Shown here one piece after another: positions 51,201 through 63,200 of a stretch of DNA of 64,000 nt (the stretch's first letter is position 1; every line of letters starts with the position of its first letter). The notes beneath the pieces were generated by a model, which was given only the letters and a program-made list of their open reading frames with translations, was not told the DNA's origin and ran no database searches. Source of the DNA: Candidatus Methanoperedens sp. Its GTDB lineage: Archaea; Halobacteriota; Methanosarcinia; Methanosarcinales; Methanoperedenaceae. The position numbers and the translations under genes were made by a program. Location of the stretch: contig VEPM01000001.1 of the NCBI GenBank assembly GCA_012026795.1, positions 62,001 through 126,000 of the forward strand, read 5' to 3'.

Positions 51201-54200
51201 ATCACGATAACCAATGGCTCGGCAACAATAAAAACAGCAACTGATAATACAGGTTATTATGAATTCAAAGACCTTGTAAATGGTACATACAATGTAACCG
51301 AAGAAGAACTACCGGATTGGATAAATGTCACGTCCCTGACCCAGGAAGTCACTATCGATGGCAAGGATAACCTGAGTGTGAATTTCACGAACAGGCCAAG
51401 AGTTTATACCTACAGGCTCTCAGGTTACATCATCAGTGCCAATGACAACACCGGACTCCAGGGCTGGAACATCACAGTAACTAACGGTTCAGCAACAATA
51501 AAAACAACAACTAATAATACAGGTTATTATGAATTCACAGACCTTTTGAATGGTACTTACACCATATCCGAAGAACTCAAGCCGGAATGGTTAAATGTCA
51601 CTCCATTATCCCTGGATCGCACCATCCTGGGCAGCAATGTACAGAACGTTAACTTCATGAATAAACCCCTTGAAATTATCTCAGATGATTTCAGTGATGA
51701 AACGCTCAACACATCGCTCTGGACATTTATCAATCCAAGAAATGATGCAACCCTTACCATGGTGGGTTCAGGTACCAAAGATGCATTGTTAAACATCTCG
51801 ATCCCTTCGGGTTTAGATCATGATGTCTGGAATGGAAATAATGCTCCGAGAATCATGCAGGATGCTCCTGATAAGGATTTTGAGATCGAGATCAAGTTGC
51901 AGTCAATCTTGAACAGGAAATACCAGAGCGAGGGTATTATAGTAGAGCAGGACAGCCTTAATTATATCAGGTTTGATTTTGAAAGTGACGGGACTTATAC
52001 AAAAATATTCGCAGCCACTTTTGCTAATGGTGCAGGGACACCAAAGTCAATGATTATAATTAATAGCAGTTCATCAAGTCCGGTTAATCTGGCCATGCGT
52101 GTGAAAAGGGTGGGCAACCAGTGGTCAATGAACTATTCAAGAGATGGTATAAACTGGAACCCGGGTCTTAATTTTGTTCATGCACTGAAAGTGACATCAG
52201 TAGGGCTCTTTGTAGGCAATGCCGGATTCCCGGCGCCTGCACATACCGGTCTTATAGATTATTTCTTCAATACCAACTCTCCAATAGCACCTGAAGATCC
52301 ATCAAAATACAGCGTTTCAGGTTATATTATTAATGCAAGCGATGGCAGGGGAATCCCGGGATGGAATGTTACATTGAAGAGTGACGCGATACAAACAACG
52401 GTCTTGACTAATGATACAGGATTCTATAATTTCCCGTACCTTTTAAATGGTTCGTACACTATATCTGAAGAACTGCAACCGGAATGGGTCAATCTTACTC
52501 CATTATCCCGGGAAATCATAATTGACGGCCAGAGTGTAACAAACTTTAACTTTACAAATAAACCTCTTGTTATTATTTCGGATGATTTTAGCTCTCCATC
52601 ACTTAAATCTGCGCTATGGACAGTTATCAATCCGTTAGGTGATTCAACAATTTCCATAACAGGTACAGGCACTAAAAATGCATCATTATCCATTTCGGTT
52701 CCCGATACATCACAGCATGAGTTCAAGGATGGCAACCTCAATGCACCACGGGTCATGCAGAATGCAAGTAACAAGGATTTTGAGATAGAGGTCAAATTCC
52801 AGTCTCAGATGACAACAATGAATCAGATGGAAGGAGTAATTATCCAGCAGGATAATAATAAATCAATCAGGTTTAATTTTGAACAGGATTTATTGAATAC
52901 AAATGTAATAGCGCTCACCAATGACAACGAATCATTTGAAGTAAAATCGACGACTTCGATCAGTGGCTCTCCTGCTCCTCTTTACATGCGGATCAAAAGA
53001 ACAGGCGACCAGTGGACAATGAACTATTCTACGGATGGTATGAACTGGACTACAGGCGCTTCATTCTCGTATGTATTAAAAGTGACATCTGTTGGACCCT
53101 TTGTGGGACAATCAGGCTTACCATACTTCCCGCCTGCATATACAGGTAAAATCGATTATTTCTTCAATACGGAATCAATAATAGTTCCTGAAGATCCAAC
53201 GAAATTCAACTTGACAGGCTATAAGATCAATGCCAGCGATGGCAGCGGGATCCCTGGCTGGAACATCACAATAACTAATGGCTCAATCCAGGCAAATAAG
53301 TTCACGGGACCGGATGGTTCCTATGAATTCAAGGATCTTGTTGAAGGTACATACACAGTATTTGAAGAGCAGCGGTCAGGATGGACGAATGTTTCACCCA
53401 GGTCCTGGGAAATCAAAGGTATAGACCAGGACATATTTAAGAATTTCACGAACCGGCCAACCATTAATACTTACAAACTCTCAGGTTACAAGATCAATGC
53501 CAGTGACAATACCGGAATTAAAGGCTGGAACATCACACTAACTAATGGCTCAGCAACAATAAAAACATCAACTGACGTAATGGGTTACTACGAATTCACC
53601 GACCTTTTAAATGGTACATACAATGTTACTGAAGAAGAACTACCAGACTGGGTAAATGTCACCCCCCTGACCCAGAAAATCACTATCGATGGCAAGGATA
53701 ATCTGAGCGTGAACTTCAGGAACCAGCCAAGAGTTTATACCTACAAGCTCTCAGGTTACACGATCAATGCTATTGACAATACCGGACTCCAGGGCTGGAA
53801 CATCACGATAACCAATGGCTCGGCAACAATAAAAACAATAACCAATAATGCGGGTTATTATGAATTCACAGACCTTTTGAATGGTACTTACACCATATCC
53901 GAAGAACTCAAGCCGGAATGGTTGAATGTCACTTCGTTATCCCTGGGTCGCACGATACTGGGCAGCAATGTACAGAACGTTAACTTCATGAATAAACCTC
54001 TTGAAATTGTCTCTGATGATTTCAGTGATGGAACGTTTAACACATCGCTCTGGACATTTATCAATCCAAGAAATGACGCAACCCTTGCTATGACAGGTCC
54101 GGGTACCAAAGATGCATTGTTAAAGATCTCGTTCCCTTCGGGTTTAGATCATGATATCTGGTATGGAAATAATGCTCCGAGGATCATGCAGAACGCTCCT

Positions 54201-57200
54201 GATAAGGACTTTGAGATTGAGATCAAATTCCAGTCAGTCTTGAACAAGACGTACCAGAGTGAGGGCGTTATCATACAGCAGGACAGCAAAAATTTCATCA
54301 GGTTTGACTTTGAAAGTGATGTGACTAATTTAAAAATATTTGCAGCTACTTTTGCTAATGGTGCAGGAACACCCAAGACCATGTATATTATTAACAAGAG
54401 TTCTCCAAACCCGATTAATCTGACCATGCGTGTGAAAAGGGCAGGAAACCAGTGGATGATGAACTATTCAAAAGACGGATCCAACTGGACAGCGGGTTAC
54501 AATTTCGCATATATATTGAAGGTGACATCAGTAGGAGCCTTTATAGGCAATGCTGGAACCCCGGCACCTGCACATATCGGTTATATAGATTATTTCTTCA
54601 ATACGAAATCTCCGCTCATCCCTGAAGACCCCCCGTTGCCAGGTACAAAATTCAATATATCAGGTTTCAAGATCAATGCCAGCAATAACGCTGGCCTGTC
54701 TGGCTGGAATATCACTATATCGAATTCCACTATGCTGATTAGCACATTAACTGGTATTGACGGTTCCTACAAGTTTACGAACATCACAAAAGGCACATAT
54801 ACGGTTAGTGAAGAAATTAAACCCGAATGGGTAAATGTCACTCCGCTCTCACTGGAGATCATAGTTAATTATGATGACATTTACAATGTAAATTTCACTA
54901 ACAAACCAATAGTTCGTACCTACAACCTTTCAGGATACAAGATCAATGCCAGTGACAATACTGGTATTGCCGGCTGGAACATCACGATAACCAATGGCTC
55001 AACGCCAATAAGAACATCAACTAATAGTACAGGTTATTATGAATTCAAAGACCTTGTAAATGGTACATACAATGTAACCGAAGAAGTAAGACCCGGATGG
55101 AGGAATATCACTTCCCTGACCCAGGAGATCACTATCGATGGCAGGGATAATCTGAGCGTGAACTTCAGGAACCAGCCAATAATTTATACATATAATGTAT
55201 CGGGTTATAAGATCAATGGAGACGCTGGAACTGGAATTTCTGGCTGGAATATCTCAATATCCAATGGATCGATGACAATAAACACATCAACTGATAACGA
55301 GGGCTTCTACAAGTTTATAAATCTTATAAATGGCACCTACAATGTAACTGAAGAAAATCGTAAAGGCTGGAAGAATCTCACAGATTCAACCCGCAAGATA
55401 ACGATTTCAGGCGGAGATATCTTAAACCAGAACTTCGTAAATAAACCACTGGGTATCGTATCGGATGATTTCAGCAATCCAAACCAGGATCCTTCGCTAT
55501 GGACAAAGATCGATCCGCAAAATGATTCGTCATTCAGGATTGATGGCATCGGTACATCTGATGTATTATTTAACATTACCATACCTGCGGGTAAAGAGCA
55601 TAATCCCTGGACAACGAATAATGCTACAAGGATAATGCAGTATGTCAATATCAATGATTTTGAAGTCGAGGTTATGTTCAAATCCGTGATAAACAAGGCT
55701 TCCCAGACGCAGGGGATCATCGTCGAGCAGGATGAACGCAACTACATTCGATTTGATTTCTTCAACTCTGGTAATAATAATATAACTATATTTGCAGCTA
55801 ATTTCAATAATGGATCTGCATTTAATAGAGTGAGCAGGCCCATTGGTGCGGTTCAGAATGGCGCTCCTCTATACATGCGTGTAAAACGGGTAGGAGACAA
55901 CTGGACACAAAAATATTCCTTTGACGGCACAAACTGGAATAGTACGGTTCCAGCAAGTTTCAATGTTCCGTTAACTGTGACTGCCATAGGTCCGTTTATT
56001 GCGAATACGGGAACTAATCCGGCTTTCACCGGTCTTATTGATTATTTCTTCAATGTCGATTCGCCTGTTGTCCCTGAAGACGCATTAAGATCCAATGTAT
56101 CCGGATTCAATATCGAGGATAATAACGAAAATGGCATATGGGATGCAGGTGAAACAGGGATACCTGATTGGAATATATCCCTATTCAATAATAACACCGG
56201 TGTAGAGATCGCCAGTATAAAGACCGATCCTTCAGGTAAATATGCATTCCATAACCTCGTAAATGGAACATATAAAGTAAAGGAAGAAACAAAGGACGGG
56301 TACTTTGCAACGAACAGCACATCGGTTGTGTTCACCGTAGCAGGCAAAGATATAGATAATATCAACTTCACAAATTCCGCTGCGAAGCAATTGAATATTT
56401 CCGGGTTCGTAATAGAGGATAAGAACAACAATGGTATCTGGGATGTCGGTGAACCGGGTATATCAAACTGGAATATCTACCTTTTAAATAATACAACAGG
56501 GTCAATGATAAACAGCACCAAGACAGATTCTTCAGGTCGATATGTATTCCGTGATCTTTTAAGGGGCACATATACAGTAACAGAAGAAACAAAGCCTGGG
56601 TACATTGCCAGCAACAACACATCCGTTGTGATCTCTATTTCAAACAAAGACGTAAACAACCTGAACTTTACAAATTACCTGCCGCAAAATGCACCCGGCA
56701 TCACCACACAACCGGTCGATATGAGTGTAAAATTGAAGAAGACAGCAACCTTCAATGTAGTAGCTACAGGAACAAATCCCCTCTCATACCAGTGGAAGAA
56801 GAATGGTGTGAACATTGGTACGAACAGTCCGTCCTACACAACCCCGGCAACAACAATGGCAGATAACGGAGCTGTTTACAGCGTTACAGTAACAAATTCC
56901 CTGGGAACGGCTACCAGTAATTCATCAAAGCTTACAGTCAGGAACATCATTTCTGATGATTTCAATGTCTTCCCCCTGGATACCTCGAACTGGACGTCCA
57001 TCAATCCACTGGGTGATGCGACAATTACCATAACAGGCGCAGGTTCAGGAAATGCATCGTTGAGTATCAACGTACCTGGTGGTACTACACACGATGCATG
57101 GACAACGAACAATGCCCCGCGTGTAATGCAGACCGCAGACAACACGGATTTCCAGATCGAGGCGAAATTCGAGTCTGTAATGACGTCGGCGACACAGATA

Positions 57201-60200
57201 CAGGGAATAATAGTAGAACAGGATAGCAGCAACTATCTGAGATTTGATTTCATTAGATCTTCTGCAACTGCAACAAAAATCTATGCTGCAAGTTTTGCAT
57301 CGGGATCCGCTACCCAGAGAATCAACAGCCTGATAACTTCAAGCAATACCCTGTACCTCAGGATTAACAGGACAGGAGATCAGTGGAAACAGTATTACTC
57401 ATACGATGGGAACAACTGGACTCTTGCCGCGAATTTCGCTCAAGTATTAACGGTGAACACTGTAGGTCCATACGCAGGTAACGCGGGAAGCCCGGCACCT
57501 GCATTTAACGCTAAGATCGATTATTTCTTCAATTCATCATCCCCTGTGGTACCTGAAGACAATACTGATCATAATCCTCCCGGCATTTCCCTCTGGTATG
57601 GAAACCCGCAGAGCTTCGGACAAATTGGCGTCCCCCAGCAGTGGGTGAACATTCTTGGCAATGTCAATGATGAGTCCGGGGTTGTCTCAATGAATTATTC
57701 CCTGAACGGGGGAAGTGCCCGGCCTCTTACAGTAGGGCCTGATGGCATGCGTCTCCAGTCCAGAGGTGATTTCAATATTGAGATCAACTATATAGACCTC
57801 TTGTGTGGGAACAATCAGATAGAAATCAGGGCTGCTGATGGCGCAGGAAACGTGAAAAACGAATTGATGACAGTCCAGTATTCCTGTAACAACTCCTGGC
57901 CGAGAACTTACTCTATCAACTGGAGCGATGTTACCAATATCCAGGATGTAGCCCAGGTTGTTGATGGAAAATGGACTTTAGAAGCTAACAGTATCCGTTC
58001 CCCCATTGGCTATGACCGTTTGGTCGCTATTGGTAATATGACATGGGACGATTATGAGATCACAGCTCCGATGACTCTTAACTCTCCCTTGGCTACCAAC
58101 CCTATGGGAAATTTTATCGGTTTCACCGTTAGATGGAAGGGTCATTATGATTGGAATGGCAAGCAGCCCAGAAACGGCTGGTGGCCACTGGGAGCCTTAG
58201 CAGGCTATTCATATGTCGGATCAAATAATTACAGGCTGCAAATCCAGGGAAATGGTGGCAGTATAATTGCAGATGATACAAGTGGAAAGAAACTTACAGT
58301 TGGTATCCCCTATATCTTCAAGATGAGGGTGCAGACAGTTGGTTTAAATTCAATCTATTCCCTTAAGGTATGGGAACAGGGCACATTTGAGCCTTCTGAG
58401 TGGACTATCAGCGGTTCCGGAATTCCGGGTGAATTGAAAAATGGTTCTGTTGTGCTTATGGTTCATAATGCAGACGTAAGCATAGGAAATGTTAGTATCA
58501 AACCCGGGCCGTTTGATATTGATACCACACCACCGGCCATAAGTAATGTTGTATCTATGCCGGATGTGTCCTCGGCAATTATCAGGTGGAATACGGATGA
58601 ATCGGCAACAAGCAACGTTTCCTATGGACAAAGCGCAGCTTATGAGAATGGCAGTGTTGTTGACGGAACATTAACGACGTCTCATGCGATTACCCTGACA
58701 GGTCTGATAGCCGGGACGCAATACCACTATCGTATCAATTCCACAGATACAGCAGGTAATTCCGCCAGTACAGCAGACCTGAGCTTTACGACTCTGGTGA
58801 CTGCGCCTGGCATTAAATCGGATGATTTCAATGCTCCCTCCCTGAACACATCGCTGTGGACCAAAGTTAATCCACTGGGTGATGCGACATTTGCCATAAC
58901 AGGGAATGGGACTTCTGATTCATTATTATCTATTACCCTGCCGGCTGGCCTATCACATAGTGCATGGTTACAAAATACGGCACCGAGAATCATGCAGCCA
59001 GCCCCAAATAAGGATTTTGAGATAGAGGTGAAGTTCCAGACCCCGACATCAGATTTACAGACCCAGGGATTGATTGTACAGCAGGATAGCAACAACTACC
59101 TGCGGTTTGATTTTGTCAGGGAGGCAACAAGAACGAGACTATTCGCGGCAAGCATTATCAGCGGGTCTGCAAGTATAAAAACCGATATCCAGATAAATCC
59201 AAATAATCCAATATTCTTACGGGTAAAAAGGATAGGCAACCAGTGGCTGCAATCATATTCATATGATGGTGTGAACTGGATCTTTGCACCCAGCTTCAGC
59301 CAGGTATTGACTGTGACCTCAGTAGGACCTTATCTTGCGAATACGGGGAACGCAGTTACCGGTCTTATCGACTATTTCTTTGATACCTCTTCTCCTGTTG
59401 TTCCTGAAGATACACCGCTGCCAGCAATCATAACAATGCAGCCTGTAAATACAACTGTATTGAATGGATCAACAGCGATGTTCAGTGTTGCGGCAGGCGG
59501 AACCCCGCCGTTGAGTTACCAATGGAAGAAGAATGGCGTGAACATAGCGAATGCAACCGGTTCTTCGTACACAACTCCTACCGTTTACTTACCGGATAAC
59601 GGCACCAAGTTCAGTGTCGTGGTGTCAAACGGTTATGGAAGCGCAACAAGCGATGAGGCGATGCTGTCAGTAATTGAAGCTAATTCGCAGTGGTGGGATA
59701 CACAGCGCAATTTCCGCATACCTGTGATAGTTAATGCCACACAGTACGAACGATCTGAAAAACCCGTTGAAGCGCGCCTGGACTTTACCCACATGCTTAA
59801 CATACTGGGACAGACGGGCATCTTTGATGAGAATTCGTTAAGAGTTGTTGAGACAGATAGCCTGGGTATGGTGCTGAGCTCTACGGTCCCGTTCCAGTTC
59901 GATAAAGACCCTGACTTTGATTCAGCTACAAAAGCGACCGGGACTATCGTTTTCATCATGACCGGGAAGACACAGGCAAACGCTAACAGGTATTACCAGG
60001 TTTACTTTGGCCTGGCAGGCACACCTTATTCCCCTCTATCTGTGACTCCACAGGTTACACTTACCGATAATGTCTCTGATGAAGGGCAGTTAAGCTATCA
60101 GATAGGGGCAGCCGGAAGCACTTATTATTTCCAGAAACAGGCAGGCGGTTTGTCAAGTCTTGTGGATGCATCAAATAACGACTGGATCAATTTCCATCCG

Positions 60201-63200
60201 ACTCCCTGGACCAGTGCAGGAGGGGGATATCGCGGCATTCCCAATGTTTATGCTAACGGGATTTTCCACCCTGGCTGGACAACAGGTACAAGCAGTATAG
60301 TCTCACAGGGACCGCTAAAGATCAGAATAAGGTCAGTCACAAATAACGGACTATGGGAAAGTCTCTGGGACTTCTATCCCGGATATGCTACAAACACTAT
60401 AGTGAAAGCAGGTGGCACCTACTGGTGGCTCTACGAAGGTACTCCCGGTGGGTCCTTAGATCAAAATACGGATTTCATGGTCAGATCTGATAATAGGAAG
60501 ACCATGCTCTCTGTGAGAACAAATGATGATATTCCCACAAATGAATGGGTTTATTTCAGTGATCCGAATGTGAATCGTTCCCTGTTCGTCTCACACCATG
60601 AGGATGATACATTAATTGATGAATACCATCCGATGACGGATACCGGAGGCTCAATGGTAGTCTTTGGTTTTGGCAGGACTTACTCCCAGACTGCTACTAT
60701 TTCGCCACAATCCGGTCCGCAGCATTTCACAATGGGTCTTATGGACGGGACAGAGTTTACACCAGGCTCAAAGACCATTTACTCAGCATATAAGGATCTG
60801 AGTATTACGACAGGCATGGTAGAACAATTTGACAGTGTAAGCCCACCAATCATTGTAACACAGCCTGCAGATAGTTTGGTTACACTGGGAAAAACAGCAA
60901 CATTCAGTGTCGGTGCCATAGGTCAATTACCTCTATCTTACCAGTGGAAGAAGAATGGAGCAGACATCCCGGATGCGATAGGCGCATCATATACTACGCC
61001 TCCCACGGCCCAATCAGATAATGGGGCGCTATATTCGGTCATAGTGACAAACGATAAAGGAAGCGTTGCCAGCAACCAGGCAACCCTGAGGATCGGGGCA
61101 TCGTCCAATAACAACCAGTTGATCATAATGGATGTAAACTATACCCACAATAATTATACGATGGCGTTCTCATACTTTGGTAAACCTAATGTCCCGGATA
61201 ACCTGGTCTCGCCTATAAATTATGCAGGCGGAACAATCTACTCGAGGCTACAGGTAATCACAAAACCAAGCACGAAAGTTATAAATTATCAGATGTGTGT
61301 ATTCCAGGACCAGATTGTAGAATCAAAGCATGCCTGTACAAATTACCAGAAGTTCAACCGCACAGGTACCTATTATGCCAGTCAGTCAATGACATCATTG
61401 TATCAATATTATAATATCTCATGGGACAGGAAACTTCTTGACCAGATGCTTGTTGTTAAAGATTTAACTGGCTGGCCTGTTGATACCCGATACGGATTTG
61501 ACGGAAATTGGAGCGGCTGGCCTAACCTGTATCTCTATTATCCGATGCAGGTGAGATATACTGCCATAATAGTACCGCCGGGCGGCGGACAGCCTGTGTG
61601 GGATAATCCTCCGGTTATTACGACCCAGCCCGTGAATCAGACAGTTACTATAGGGTCGAATGCCACATTTAGTGTTGTGGCATCAGGACAGGCACCGTTA
61701 TACTACCAGTGGCAGAAGAACGGCGTGAATATCAATGGTGAGCACAACCAGACCTATACTACTCCATCGACGACACCGGCAGACAATGGTTCCAGATACC
61801 GTGTCATAGTGACCAATGAATTCGGCAGCGTTCCAAGCAATGAAGCGGTGCTTACAATCCCGGCGGATTTAATACCCCCGGCGGTTATCGGGAATTCGCC
61901 CTCAGGAACAGGTGTTCCTTATACAACGAAGATAGGTGTCACCTTCAGCGAAGCGATGAATAAATCGGCTGCTGAGTCAGCGTTCTCCGTGATTCCTGAT
62001 ATTTCAGGAGGGACTTTCAGCTGGATAGGGAACAATATGACCTATACTCCGGGTTCGAGCCTTGGGTTTAACACAACCTACAATATCACGATCGGAACCG
62101 GTGCAAAGGACCTGTATGGCAATAATATGTCATCCCAGTATAAATGGGCGTTTACTACAAAAGAACAGGATCTGACGCCGCCATCGGTCACCGGGAATTC
62201 GCCCATCGGAACGGGTGTTCCTGTGACCGCGCGGATAACAGTGAATTTCAGCGAAGAGATGAACCAGTCATCGGTAATATCATCCTTCTCAACGAATCCG
62301 GCTACAAATGGAAGTTTCAGCTGGATAGGAAATAATATGACCTATACCCCGGATTTGAATCTTTCATATAATACACCCTATTCTGTTGGAATTGGAACCG
62401 GCGCAAAGGACATGGCAAATAATATGCTGCCTGCATATTCATGGCAGTTCACAACGATTCCTGATACATTTGCGCCCTCGGTGATCAGTAAAACACCCGG
62501 TGGAACAAATGTTCCAGTCCTTTCCTCGATAGATGTGACCTTTAGCGAAGCGATGAATAAATCATCTGCTGAGTCAGCGTTCTCCGTGATTCCTGATATT
62601 TCAGGAGGGACTTTCAACTGGAGCGGCAACACCATGAAATATACGCCGCCCACGAACCTTTCCTACAATACTGTCTACAATGTAACAGTCGGGACAGGTG
62701 CGAAAGATATAGCTGGTAATAGTATGGCGGCATCGGTTACCTGGCAGTTCACAACCGTATCCATGCAGCCAAATCTGGTCAGCAATGGCGGGTTTGAATC
62801 GGGAACCACATCATGGAGTTTCTACACGAACGGAGCATGGACTTATAGTGCAGCACCTCCTGGTTATGACGGAACTGGCAACGCATTAAAAATTGCTTTC
62901 ACCACTGTTGGTACGAATATGCAGACATACCAGACAGGAAGGACTCTGGAACCGAATACTCGCTATCGGCTGAGTTTTGCAGGATATTCAACCGCGGGAC
63001 ATGATGTGACTGTGAATTTGCTTAAGGACGTTTCACCATACACCAACTATGGTTTATCCAAAACGTTTAATCTTAATAGCAGCTGGCAGTCCTTCATCAC
63101 TGAATTTAACACAAGCGGTTTCTCCGGGACAGTGAAAGATGGAAGAATACGGTTCTGGTTTGTCAGTTTTGCAGCAAAAGGAGAGACTTATTACTTCGAC

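Noticed and set aside
48563-62653. Many minus-strand open frames inside the giant gene
   Set aside because: They are antisense shadows of a repetitive coding sequence, have no ribosome sites and repeat as the sense repeats do.
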